Origin: Leptospira bandrabouensis
GTDB lineage: Bacteria > Spirochaetota > Leptospiria > Leptospirales > Leptospiraceae
Assembly (NCBI RefSeq): GCF_004770905.1
Contig: NZ_RQHT01000014.1
Location: 682,001-746,000, forward strand
Length of the DNA stretch: 64,000 bases
Direction of reading: 5' to 3'
Shown here: one piece after another, positions 24,127 through 33,091 of the stretch
How the letters are laid out: each line of letters begins with the position of its first letter
Numbering within the stretch: position 1 is the stretch's first letter
The notes under the pieces: generated by a model
Seen by the model: the letters and a program-made list of their open reading frames with translations, nothing else
What the model was told of the DNA's origin: nothing
The model's database searches: none
Program-made: the position numbers and the translations under genes

Positions 24127-24431
24127 AATCATTTTTTTCTAAGATTGGGATCTTATTTGTTCTCTGTGGCCTATTTTTCCAATGTATCCAAAATCGGGAT
24201 GATTTGTTTTATTCCGGACAAGAAGGAAACCAAAAGATATTTGAAACCTATGCATTAAAAAACTCTGGTTGCGGAACTAACAAATTACCGGGAGCACTAC
24301 TGCTCGGTAGAGTAAAAATTGATGATTTAAAACTTTGTTTTAAGGCTATTGAACTTATCGATTGTGTTACATGGAATACGGAAGGGTATGTTCCTGGTTC
24401 CTGCAAAAATATTGGAACGAGTTTTAAATAG
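24123..24431 (+). CDS. Small lipoprotein, unknown function
   Basis: 102 residues. The signal peptide ends in LFFQC (residue 21). The mature part has five further cysteines (SGCG, LKLC, LIDC, GSC), suggesting disulphide bonds, and the pattern LLLGRVKIDDLKLC seen in small leptospiral lipoproteins. It overlaps the stop of the LEA-like gene (ATGA) and its own stop overlaps the start region of the next gene. The function is not known. Confidence 0.7.
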   Translation: MKSFFSKIGILFVLCGLFFQCIQNRDDLFYSGQEGNQKIFETYALKNSGCGTNKLPGALLLGRVKIDDLKLCFKAIELIDCVTWNTEGYVPGSCKNIGTSFK

Positions 24432-24433
24432 TG

Positions 24434-24943
24434 ATGTGGAGGTATTTATTTGATTTATCCACTACAGAAATTTTTTTATTCGCATCACTGGCGTTTGCCG
24501 GTATATCCCTTCTGCTTTTTAGTAAACTAAGAAAAAAAGAAAAACCTACCAACTCAAAATCGAAATCTGGGCAAGGGTCAGAAGATTCAAAAAACCAAGG
24601 TTCAGGAAAATCAAAAAAAGATTCCAAACCATCCAAAGATACCAACCTCAAGGTAATGGAAATTTTTGATTACAACGGGATTAAAATCTTACACCAAGAC
24701 GGCGCTTATACAGTGAATGACCAAGGTGTGGTTACTAACTATATGAACTGGAATCTGCTTCCTTCCAAATACCAAAAAATGGTCAAAGAGTTGGACAATC
24801 GTTCACTGGGTGAAAAAGGAGAAGATTATTTTTTAGAAATGATCAATGGATTCTATTATGTGTCATTGCCGGGCGGAAAGAAAAAAAAGTATGATTCCAT
24901 CCAAAGTATCCCGGCTGACATTCGTAAACGATTAGGAGTATAA
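24434..24943 (+). CDS. Membrane-anchored hypothetical protein
   Basis: 169 residues. One N-terminal membrane helix (about 10-28), then a Ser/Lys/Gly-rich flexible linker (about 30-65) and a small C-terminal domain of roughly 100 residues with IFDYNGIKILHQDGAYTV and ISLPGGKKKKYDS-like stretches. I do not recognise a family. The ATG at 24434 overlaps the stop of the upstream lipoprotein; a GTG three bases earlier is also possible. It ends ten bases from the converging desaturase gene. Confidence 0.7.
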   Translation: MWRYLFDLSTTEIFLFASLAFAGISLLLFSKLRKKEKPTNSKSKSGQGSEDSKNQGSGKSKKDSKPSKDTNLKVMEIFDYNGIKILHQDGAYTVNDQGVVTNYMNWNLLPSKYQKMVKELDNRSLGEKGEDYFLEMINGFYYVSLPGGKKKKYDSIQSIPADIRKRLGV

Positions 24944-24953
24944 CAACCCTACT

Positions 24954-25886
24954 CTAGATAGACAATACCTCTGTTTTGTTTTTAAACTTAGAAGGTTGTT
25001 TCGATTCTTTTATGAATCGTTTTGTTGCTTTTTGCTCCCGATCACGAAGAAGTCCTTCCTCAATCACTTTTTTAGGTGGTTTTTTTAAATCCCAAACAAT
25101 TCCAAACCAACTGAGTACTTTTAAAATATAATAAGAAACATCCACTTCATACCAATAGAAACCTTGGTTTGCAGAAGAGCAGTAGTAGTGATGATTGTTA
25201 TGCCAACCTTCTCCCATGGTCAGAAGGGCAAGCCATAGATTATTTTTACTGGTATCTCTGGAATCATATCTCACAGAACCAAACACATGGGAAAGCGAGT
25301 TGATGGTCCAGGTAGCATGTCCCAAAAAGAAAGTAGAAACCGCATAACCGTAAACAAGCCAAGCCCATCCACCCACTAGGTAAAGTAAGATGGCGTAAGA
25401 AAGTGGTGGAATCCAATGATTACGATCTAAAAAACGAAGCTCCGGATATTTATAAAAATCAGGGATTAGTTTGGCTTCATAATCGTTATAATCGTTTCTT
25501 AAAAACCATAACATATGGGAGTACCAAAAACCCTTTCGACTGGGAGAATGAATGTCTTTTTCCGTGTCGGAGTATTTATGGTGGTTTCTATGGTGTGCCG
25601 CCCACCAAAGAGGACCCTTCTGCATAGACATTGCCCCGATCCAAGCCAAAATAAATTGGAAAACCCGGGAAGTTTTAAAGGAGGCATGGGAAAAATAGCG
25701 ATGGTATGCGGCAGTGATTCCAAACATCCTAAGGAAGTAGGATCCAACGGCCAACCAAACAAGGGACCAAGAAAAGGGAACGGTGAAAACGGTAAGGACG
25801 GTAGCTTGGACTAAAAAAAATAAAATTAGAAAAAGCAAAGGAGCCTGTTCTTTGACAACTGGCTCAACAGTAGAAGAAGAATTCAT
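24954..25886 (-). CDS. Acyl-CoA delta-9-type fatty acid desaturase
   Basis: 310 residues. Four or more membrane helices carry the three histidine boxes of the di-iron desaturases: HRYFSH, HRNHHK and HNNHH, with GEGWHNNHH as the strongest signature. It inserts a double bond in membrane fatty acyl chains using oxygen and an electron donor. Length matches the family; the C-terminal 40 residues are basic. It is transcribed away from lysC, with a 104-base divergent gap in which I see no clear operator. Confidence 0.93.
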   Translation of the reverse strand: MNSSSTVEPVVKEQAPLLFLILFFLVQATVLTVFTVPFSWSLVWLAVGSYFLRMFGITAAYHRYFSHASFKTSRVFQFILAWIGAMSMQKGPLWWAAHHRNHHKYSDTEKDIHSPSRKGFWYSHMLWFLRNDYNDYEAKLIPDFYKYPELRFLDRNHWIPPLSYAILLYLVGGWAWLVYGYAVSTFFLGHATWTINSLSHVFGSVRYDSRDTSKNNLWLALLTMGEGWHNNHHYYCSSANQGFYWYEVDVSYYILKVLSWFGIVWDLKKPPKKVIEEGLLRDREQKATKRFIKESKQPSKFKNKTEVLSI

Positions 25887-25990
25887 GCAAATAAACCTAT
25901 GCCTATTGGAGTCCCCAAATGACGTTTGGTTGCAAAAAAATTCATTCTACTTGATTCCGGATTTGCCTGTAGCACCCTGTCCATATACCC

Positions 25991-27205
25991 ATGTCATCGA
26001 AAATCGTTGTCCAAAAATACGGTGGAACCTCCGTTGGTGACACCACCAAAATCCAAAATGTGGCCAAACGTATCAAACGTTACCACGACGAAGGCCAAAA
26101 AGTAGCCGTTGTAGTTTCTGCAATGGGACATACTACTGACGAACTTGTCGATTTGGCTGACCAAATTTCTAAAAATCCTCCTAAACGAGAAATGGACATG
26201 TTGCTTTCGACAGGGGAACAAGTGTCGATCGCACTTCTTGCCATTGCTCTGAATGAACTCGGAGTTCCAGCTCAATCCTTTACTGGTTCCCAATTAAAAA
26301 TCTTAACGGATGGAAACTTCTCGAACGGTAAGATCGAAATGATTGATCGATCTCGTATCGATGAAGCCTTTAACAAAGGTAAGGTGGTCATTGTTGCTGG
26401 TTTCCAAGGAATCGATAAAGACGAAAACATTGTCACCTTGGGACGTGGAGGAAGTGATACTTCAGCCGTAGCTCTTGCTGCTGCGCTTGGTGCTGATGAA
26501 TGTGAAATTTATACGGACGTTGATGGTGTTTACACTGCCGATCCAAGAAAAATTCCGACTGCAAAGATGCACAAACAAATCACTTACGAAGAAATGTTGG
26601 AGCTGGCAAGCCTTGGTGCTGGAGTCCTTCACTCTCGAAGTGTAGAATTAGGTATGAACTATAACGTGGTGATCCACGTAAGATCCAGTTTCCACGACAA
26701 ACCGGGAACTTTAGTGATGAGTGAGGACAAAATTATGGAAAAAATGAAAGTGAGTGGAGTGACTGCCAAAGGTGACCAAGCTCGAGTGACCATTGCCGAT
26801 GTAAAAGACAAACCTGGAATTGCTGCAGAGTTATTCACTCAATTGTCGAATAAAGATGTAATTGTGGATGTGATTGTTCAATCTTCTCCTAGAGATGGAA
26901 TCAATACCATTTCCTTTACCATTGCCAAAAAAGACATTTCTGCTGCGAAACCAATCATTGATGCCTATGCAAAAGATCATGGAAATGGAAAAGCTGAAAT
27001 CGATGAAAACATTTCCATCGTATCGGCAGTTGGTGTGGGAATGAAATCTCATGTAGGTGTGGCAGCGAAGATGTTCCAATCCCTTGCGGAAAAAAACATC
27101 AATATTGAAATGATCTCTACTTCAGAGATTAAAATTTCTTGTGTCATCAAACAAAACCAAGCGGAAGACGCAGTAAAGGCTTTACACACTACGTTCATCG
27201 GATAA
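25991..27205 (+). CDS. lysC: Aspartate kinase
   Basis: 404 residues, monofunctional. It makes aspartyl phosphate, the entry step to lysine, threonine, methionine and diaminopimelate. N-terminal [32 protein letters not shown] and [11 protein letters not shown] form the kinase domain. Two ACT domains follow (from about 265) and should bind lysine and/or threonine for feedback control. The ATG has no clear ribosome binding site. The upstream gap is too short for a lysine riboswitch. The next gene begins 30 bases after the stop. Confidence 0.96.
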   Translation: MSSKIVVQKYGGTSVGDTTKIQNVAKRIKRYHDEGQKVAVVVSAMGHTTDELVDLADQISKNPPKREMDMLLSTGEQVSIALLAIALNELGVPAQSFTGSQLKILTDGNFSNGKIEMIDRSRIDEAFNKGKVVIVAGFQGIDKDENIVTLGRGGSDTSAVALAAALGADECEIYTDVDGVYTADPRKIPTAKMHKQITYEEMLELASLGAGVLHSRSVELGMNYNVVIHVRSSFHDKPGTLVMSEDKIMEKMKVSGVTAKGDQARVTIADVKDKPGIAAELFTQLSNKDVIVDVIVQSSPRDGINTISFTIAKKDISAAKPIIDAYAKDHGNGKAEIDENISIVSAVGVGMKSHVGVAAKMFQSLAEKNINIEMISTSEIKISCVIKQNQAEDAVKALHTTFIG

Positions 27206-27235
27206 TTTTACGACCGTATGCAAAAAGGATCACGA

Positions 27236-28270
27236 ATGGCTCGAGTTTTCGTTTTGTTTTTTGCATCGGTTTTTGTCTTTAGCCTTCTTTTTACCCCTCT
27301 CATCAGTTTAAGTTCTTACGAATCTCTAAATTCCGTTTTAGCCATTGTTGGCCCAAGATCCATTTCTAGTTTGGATTATGAAGAAGGAGTCGAACGTTAT
27401 AAAAACCTATCTCGTTTTTTTCCCAACTATCGCAAAAAAGGATCTCTACATTCTCAAGTTATCGATTTTCTTATTGATAGAGCTGTCGTAGATAATGTTG
27501 CAGATGAGGAATCCGTTCAGGTAAACGAAAAACGAATCGAAGCTGAAATTCAAAAAAGAATGGAAGCACAAGGAATCACTGACTTAGAACAATTTAAGAA
27601 ATCAGTTCAAGCCCAATTTAACTTACCGTACGAAGTTTGGTTAGAAGATTTACCTTACCAAATCAAAAAAGGACAACTCTTACAAATTAAAGTTAGTCCT
27701 CCCTTACCTTCGGAACAAGAAGTTCAATCATGGTATAACAAAAACAAGGCGAAGGTTGGTTCGGAATTCAAATTCCGCGAGATTGTTTTTTCACCAGCCA
27801 ACTCTTCCATCGATGAAGAATCAAGAGTGTTCAATGAACTTACAGAAATACGAAATAAATCTTTAAAAGATCCTTCCTTTTTTAAGTTAGTTGCCTCAGG
27901 TCCCAGAAATGAATCTAGATACCGATTGAATGGGGGACTTGTCAATTGGGTTCCCACTTTTGAATTGTATAAATCGCAACCAACTACGGCTTCCGTATTG
28001 GCGCAAGTTGGTGGTCAGGGAAAAATTTCTGAAGTGTTCCGAGATGATCGCAAAAGATACTGTTTGGTTTTTGTTGAAGGAATGAGACCTACTCCTCTTG
28101 ATGCTGTTAGAAAAGGAATTCAAGGATTTTTATTTCGAGAAAAAGAACAAACTTCCTTTGAAGAATGGGTTTCCAATACACGAAAAAATACTTCTATCTC
28201 CATCTTTGATCCCATTTATATCAAAGAACATAACATCAATAATCCGGAAGAAAAATACAATACAGATTGA
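27236..28270 (+). CDS. SurA/PpiC-like periplasmic chaperone or isomerase
   Basis: 344 residues from the ATG at 27236, which has AAAAAGGA seven bases upstream; an ATG at 27218 is less likely. Signal peptide (about 1-25), then a SurA N-like helical domain with a hydrophobic helix and a PpiC-type parvulin domain (about 180-300) where the core reads FKFREIVFSP ... GGLVNWVP. SurA-type proteins guide outer-membrane proteins through the periplasm. The stop overlaps the start of the radical SAM gene, so it opens a four-gene overlapping unit. Confidence 0.82.
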   Translation: MARVFVLFFASVFVFSLLFTPLISLSSYESLNSVLAIVGPRSISSLDYEEGVERYKNLSRFFPNYRKKGSLHSQVIDFLIDRAVVDNVADEESVQVNEKRIEAEIQKRMEAQGITDLEQFKKSVQAQFNLPYEVWLEDLPYQIKKGQLLQIKVSPPLPSEQEVQSWYNKNKAKVGSEFKFREIVFSPANSSIDEESRVFNELTEIRNKSLKDPSFFKLVASGPRNESRYRLNGGLVNWVPTFELYKSQPTTASVLAQVGGQGKISEVFRDDRKRYCLVFVEGMRPTPLDAVRKGIQGFLFREKEQTSFEEWVSNTRKNTSISIFDPIYIKEHNINNPEEKYNTD

Positions 28271-29820
28271 TGATGAATAAAAAGGAATATAATCCAAGTT
28301 TTGCGGCTGTTTACTTAGAACCTAAGTCCATTCAATTTTTAGATCAGAATTTTAAAATAGAATTGTGGGAAGAGTTTTTAAATCGCCTCTTACAAGTTTT
28401 CCCTGAAATTCCAGTTCATATCAATTCCAACCCCTCACTTTCTGAAAAATTAAATTCTACTTCCTTAAAAAAAGGGATCATAGTTCACGAAGATGTTTCC
28501 AAGGAATATGATTTTCTCCTCAAATTAGGAAAACTTTTACCAGAGTCAAAGTTTAAAGATCCAGATTGGGATGAGGTTTGTTTTCTATATTTCACAGGGA
28601 TTTCTCCCTTACTGGATATTCACCTAACAGAAACAGCTTGGAACCGTCACAAAAACTTTTTTAGTCAGTATTCTTATTCAGAAAACTTACCGCCAGGGCT
28701 CACACCCACAATCATGACTCGTGAATTCCTGACTTCTTTACCGGACACACTAACCACCGACATCCATTCGTTTTTTCTAAAGAATATCAACCAATACGAT
28801 GTTGATATTTTTTACAAAGCACCTGACCTTCGCCAACTTCGTTTAGATTTTCGATTGGCATCCATTCGTTCTTTAACTCTCATCCAAGGTTTGTTACCTA
28901 TGGGAGAAAGTTTATCATACGACAATCTGCTTACCAAATTAAAAGAAAATCCGCAGATATTTCGCAGTGCCCCTTCTTATTTGGAATGGGAAATTTACAA
29001 AGGTTGTGAACTTAAGTGTACATTCTGTCCGCGTGAGTTCGTCGACTTAGCCAATGATAGAAGTTTTGTTTCTTTAGAAGATGTAAAATCAACTATTACC
29101 AAATTAAATACAGAACTGACTTCCCCGATTACCATCAGCCTTTCTGGAAATGGAGAGCCTCTCCTCCATCCTGATTTTAAAAATGTTGTTACAGAAATTT
29201 TAAAATTAAATTTACTGAATGAACTGATTATCGAAACAGCACTCTACACAAATACAGACTCATTGTTGTCGCTTATAGAAGGTTTAAGTCCTTACGATAA
29301 AGAAAAACTTTGTGTCATCGTCAATGTAACCACTTTAAAACCAGAGGTTTATAAATCCTTATATGGAAAACCAGAACTGGAAAAAGTACTAGATACGGTT
29401 GATTTACTTACGAAAGCCCTTCCCAACAAATCATTACATGTGCAGATGATCAAGATGAAGGAAGTGGAAGAAGAGATTGATCCGTATTTTACCTTCTTTG
29501 AGAAAAAAGGAATCAATGTGATTCTACAAAAATACAATACATTTGCAAACAAACTCTCGGAACGTCGAGTCAGTGATCTCACTCCGATTCATAGAGATTT
29601 TTGTTGGCATTTGGTGCGAGATTTATCTCTTTCCGTAGATGGTACGGTTTCCATCTGCAAACAAAACCAAACGGAAGTGGTTGGAAATTTATATAACGAA
29701 ACTCTCGGCGATGTTTGGCAAAAAGGATTGGATTTTTTTAAACATAGCTTTCATGGTGAACACGATAAAATTCCTGCCCCTTGTTTGAATTGTGATGAGT
29801 GGTATACTTTCAACGCTTGA
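28270..29820 (+). CDS. Spiro-SPASM radical SAM protein
   Basis: 516 residues. The second half is a radical SAM domain with the cluster motif CELKCTFC (CxxxCxxC, first Cys near residue 246) preceded by YLEWEIYKG, and GNGEPLLHP, the SAM-binding GE region. It ends in a SPASM-like cysteine set (FCWHL, SICKQNQTEVVGNL, CLNCDEW) for extra iron-sulphur clusters. The first 220 residues resemble a decayed nucleotidyltransferase: TGISPLLD and APDLRQLRLDF recall SpsF/KdsB motifs. The combination matches the spirochaete-restricted spiro-SPASM family; its substrate is unknown. It overlaps both neighbours. Confidence 0.85.
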   Translation: MMNKKEYNPSFAAVYLEPKSIQFLDQNFKIELWEEFLNRLLQVFPEIPVHINSNPSLSEKLNSTSLKKGIIVHEDVSKEYDFLLKLGKLLPESKFKDPDWDEVCFLYFTGISPLLDIHLTETAWNRHKNFFSQYSYSENLPPGLTPTIMTREFLTSLPDTLTTDIHSFFLKNINQYDVDIFYKAPDLRQLRLDFRLASIRSLTLIQGLLPMGESLSYDNLLTKLKENPQIFRSAPSYLEWEIYKGCELKCTFCPREFVDLANDRSFVSLEDVKSTITKLNTELTSPITISLSGNGEPLLHPDFKNVVTEILKLNLLNELIIETALYTNTDSLLSLIEGLSPYDKEKLCVIVNVTTLKPEVYKSLYGKPELEKVLDTVDLLTKALPNKSLHVQMIKMKEVEEEIDPYFTFFEKKGINVILQKYNTFANKLSERRVSDLTPIHRDFCWHLVRDLSLSVDGTVSICKQNQTEVVGNLYNETLGDVWQKGLDFFKHSFHGEHDKIPAPCLNCDEWYTFNA

Positions 29821-31405
29821 TTGTTTTGCCTTTATTCAGGCAAGACTAGGTTCCACACGGTTTCCAAAAAAAATTTTAAAGTCCATCCCAGAAGGATCCA
29901 ATACTTCGGTTCTTTGTCATATCCACAATCGGCTTTCTACCATCTTCCCAAATGAACAGATTGTTTTTTTGGTTCCTGAAGGGGATACAGAACTCATTGC
30001 ATTTCTAAATAAAAAACATTACCAATACTTTGTTGGATCAGAAACTGATGTTCGAGATAGATTTCGCAAAGCATGTCTTCATTTCCAAGCCAAACATATA
30101 TTTCGCCTAACAGGAGATAATCCCTTCATTGATTTAGAATCTATACGTTATTTATACGAAGCGATCACCTATATTTCTGATCGTTATTATAGTCTATCGA
30201 TGGTTGGATTACCATTGGGAATGGGTGTAGAATGTTTTTCTGCGAATTCTCTATTGTTTGATTTGGATGGTTATGCACCCGAACGACATACAGAACATGT
30301 TTCTCTTCATATAAAAGAACATCCAGAAATCCATAAACAATTTCGTTTGTCGGCCCCACATCTCAATCAGTTCACAGATATCAATCCAAGTTCTCTTCGA
30401 ATCACTGTTGATGAATCCAAAGATTATGAACTGGTTTGTTCCTTGTGGGAAAAGTTAGGCACGAAAGATCCTTTCTTTGGTGCCAAAGAAGTGATCCAAC
30501 TGGCAAATGACCAACCAGAAGTTTTTTTGGTGAACGCTTCTGTCGAACAAGTTACTTTTTCTTTACCAAAAACTAATCGAGAGTCCAAACCAGTGCGGAT
30601 TGTCTACGGAGAACCTTCTCTCTTTGGAAGTGGACACTCGGAACGATGTAAATCTTTGTCTGTATTTTTGGAGATGAATGGATATGATCTAATACTAGCT
30701 GACAAACCAGATCTCCAATCCAAACATCTACCCCAGATTCTTGATATCAGAGAAAATGAATTTCCCTTAAACCATTTGTTTTATATCGATAATCTCCATC
30801 ATTTGCCAACCGAAGCCAATTCTAGTTTTTTTCTCCCAAATCCAGTGGCCCCAATCAAACAGGGAGACCCTATCTCGTATTTTAGTTCCCCACTTTCTGA
30901 ATGGGATTGGAACCAATCCACCATCCCTGGACGAATTCTTGTTTATGCAGGTAATTTAGGAAAAGAAGAATCAGAACAAATTGATAGGTATGTATTACAA
31001 TTTCTAAATTCCAATGTTTACTCCGAAAAAACTAACATAAGTTCGGTGATCCGTATAGGAGGAACACCTCCCATAAACAAGGAAGTGCAGTATATCCAAC
31101 GAGTTTCTTATATTGAATTTTTAAAACAAATTCAAAGATCTGAAGTTGTTCTTACCTACTTTGGCCAAACCATGATGGAATCTCTATCCAATGGTAAAAA
31201 AGTTTGTTTGTTAGGAATCACGCCAGTACATGAATCTTTGGGTAAATTTGCAGAAAAAGAATTAGGAATTCCTTACTTAGGATCTTTTTTTGAATTAAAT
31301 GAAAACAATCAATTTCCCAAAGTTTTTCCTCATACAAAATTAAAATTAGTTCGCGATGCTCACTTAAAAATTTTGAAATGGTTAGAATCTATTTATGAAA
31401 GCTAA
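29795..31405 (+). CDS. SpsF-like cytidylyltransferase fused to a PseG-like domain
   Basis: 536 residues. The N-terminal half (1-240) is an SpsF/NeuA-type nucleotidyltransferase: FIQARLGSTRFPKKIL, TGDNPFID, ERHTEHV and LRITVDESKDYELV. The C-terminal half (about 265-530) resembles PseG, the UDP-sugar hydrolase of pseudaminic-acid synthesis, or another GT-B transferase: GSGHSERCKSLS near its start and LTYFGQTMMESLSNGKKVCLLG near its end. Together this suggests assembly of an activated acidic or amino sugar. The start lies 26 bases inside the radical SAM gene, so translation is coupled. Confidence 0.85.
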   Translation: MSGILSTLDCFAFIQARLGSTRFPKKILKSIPEGSNTSVLCHIHNRLSTIFPNEQIVFLVPEGDTELIAFLNKKHYQYFVGSETDVRDRFRKACLHFQAKHIFRLTGDNPFIDLESIRYLYEAITYISDRYYSLSMVGLPLGMGVECFSANSLLFDLDGYAPERHTEHVSLHIKEHPEIHKQFRLSAPHLNQFTDINPSSLRITVDESKDYELVCSLWEKLGTKDPFFGAKEVIQLANDQPEVFLVNASVEQVTFSLPKTNRESKPVRIVYGEPSLFGSGHSERCKSLSVFLEMNGYDLILADKPDLQSKHLPQILDIRENEFPLNHLFYIDNLHHLPTEANSSFFLPNPVAPIKQGDPISYFSSPLSEWDWNQSTIPGRILVYAGNLGKEESEQIDRYVLQFLNSNVYSEKTNISSVIRIGGTPPINKEVQYIQRVSYIEFLKQIQRSEVVLTYFGQTMMESLSNGKKVCLLGITPVHESLGKFAEKELGIPYLGSFFELNENNQFPKVFPHTKLKLVRDAHLKILKWLESIYES

Positions 31406-32408
31406 AATACAAATTCTATTCGTCTGTTTTATTCTTTTACTATTCTCAAATCCATTATTGACTCAAACAGAAGATAAAGAATCTATCGAAATCAACGCAA
31501 AAATTGAACTCGAAAAAGTAAGTCGTAATATCATTAATGCACTACGTTATGGAAAATTTCTTTTAGCGGATACTGAATGGAAAAAAATTCAATCCGATGT
31601 TTATAAGTCCTATCCTGAATATGATTATTTAAATGGAAGTTTGTTATACTCGAGAATGGAATGGCAAGAGGCAAAAGAAAGCCTAAACAAAGCTCTCAAA
31701 AAAGAACCAAACCATGAAGCAGCAAGTTTTTTACTCGGTATGATTTATGCGCAGGAAGATAGTTGGGCCGAAGCAAAAGATACTTGGATGGAAACCAATC
31801 AAATTTCTCCATACAATCCATTTTATCATTACAACTTAGGTCTTGCCTACTTTATTTTAAAAGATTACAACAATGCCATTGTATCCTTAAACAAATCTTT
31901 AGAATACAAAGCTAACTATAATGAAGCAAAACTCATTTTAGCTAAAACCTATTTAGAACTAAATGAAACAGAAAAAGCCAAAATGGAACTTTCCACCATT
32001 TTGGAACAGGATCCCAAACATATCCAAGCTTCTCATTTAATGGGCCGCGTTGTATATTTACTCGAAAAAGATCCGAAAAAATCTCTCACTTATTTAAAAA
32101 ACCAAAGAGTCCTCGGATGGAGAGAAAAAAAGATATATGCACGATGTTACTTTGAAATTCGTAAGTGGAAAGATGCGGAAAACCTACTTCGACCAATCGC
32201 CTACTCACCGTTTGCCGATGAATATGACCAAAGTTTTTATTTAAACTTACTTTTGAATTTAGGATATGATGAAAGAGCAAATGACTTCTTTCATTTCATC
32301 CAAAAACAATCGCAAAACGAATCAAAAATTGCAGAAGCGTACAGAATGTTACTCTCTTCCCGTGAGGGAAAAGATTTATTGTATCACTATTTTAAACTTA
32401 GATATTGA
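31395..32408 (+). CDS. TPR-repeat periplasmic protein
   Basis: 337 residues with a signal peptide (1-23, ending LLTQ). At least five tetratricopeptide repeats follow (about 80-250), e.g. AASFLLGMIYAQEDSWAEAK and YNLGLAYFILKDYNNAIVSL (20 residues). TPRs bind other proteins; no enzymatic domain is seen. It overlaps the SpsF-PseG gene by 11 bases, so the four genes 27236-32408 form a single unit. Its stop codon directly abuts the stop of the converging response regulator gene. Confidence 0.85.
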   Translation: MKAKIQILFVCFILLLFSNPLLTQTEDKESIEINAKIELEKVSRNIINALRYGKFLLADTEWKKIQSDVYKSYPEYDYLNGSLLYSRMEWQEAKESLNKALKKEPNHEAASFLLGMIYAQEDSWAEAKDTWMETNQISPYNPFYHYNLGLAYFILKDYNNAIVSLNKSLEYKANYNEAKLILAKTYLELNETEKAKMELSTILEQDPKHIQASHLMGRVVYLLEKDPKKSLTYLKNQRVLGWREKKIYARCYFEIRKWKDAENLLRPIAYSPFADEYDQSFYLNLLLNLGYDERANDFFHFIQKQSQNESKIAEAYRMLLSSREGKDLLYHYFKLRY

Positions 32409-33080
32409 TTAAGAAACGACGATATCCGTTTTGGCTTGTGTGTATTTCCATTCCACAGCCACACGAATTAGTTTTTCGTTTTCTGTAATGCTGAGTTTGG
32501 ATTTAATACGAGAACGTAAAGTTTCAATGGTAGAAGGAGCAAGACCCATATTGGCTGCAATTTCTTTGACCGGCATCCCTTCTCCAATCATAAGAAACAC
32601 TTCCAATTCTCGGTTGGACAATCTGTCGATGGGATCTTTTTCGTCTTTTTGGGAAGCTCTGTATAAATGTCCAAGCAGCCTCGTGGCTTGGGAAGAACTT
32701 ACAAAATAATCTCCCTTTAGCACAGTGTGAATGGCTTCTACGATTTGTGTGGTGGTGTCTTCTTTGAAAACATAACCCATAGCGCCGAGTTTAAAGGCAC
32801 GATCCACAAAGGTATCGTCCGTCAACATACTAATGATGATGACGGCGATATTTGGAAAAGTTGTTCGAAGTCGTTTGAGTAACTGCAAACCATTTTGGTT
32901 TTGTTTGAGTTGGATATCAATGAGCACCAAACTTGGTTGCAGTTTTTCTATATCATTAAATGATTTTTCAATGTTATCCGCACTCCCGATGCACTCTAAA
33001 TCTTCCGATTTAGCAATTAGGTTTTGTAGTGCATCTACTACAAGAGGGTGGTCATCAACGATATAGACTTGTTTCTTCAT
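32409..33080 (-). CDS. NarL-type response regulator
   Basis: 223 residues. Receiver domain (1-120) with the acidic pair in VDDHP, the phosphorylation Asp in LVLIDIQL, the Ser/Thr of IIISM and the lysine in VFKED. The C-terminal LuxR-type helix-turn-helix has LSNRELEVFLMIGEGMPVKE and IAANMGLAPSTIETLRSRI. No histidine kinase is adjacent, so it is an orphan here. It is 11 bases after pntB on the same strand and may be co-transcribed with the transhydrogenase genes. Confidence 0.93.
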   Translation of the reverse strand: MKKQVYIVDDHPLVVDALQNLIAKSEDLECIGSADNIEKSFNDIEKLQPSLVLIDIQLKQNQNGLQLLKRLRTTFPNIAVIIISMLTDDTFVDRAFKLGAMGYVFKEDTTTQIVEAIHTVLKGDYFVSSSQATRLLGHLYRASQKDEKDPIDRLSNRELEVFLMIGEGMPVKEIAANMGLAPSTIETLRSRIKSKLSITENEKLIRVAVEWKYTQAKTDIVVS

Positions 33081-33091
33081 ATTTTCCGGCT

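Noticed and set aside
25887..25990. Lysine riboswitch before lysC
   Set aside because: The gap is 104 bases and shows none of the long helices of the lysine aptamer.
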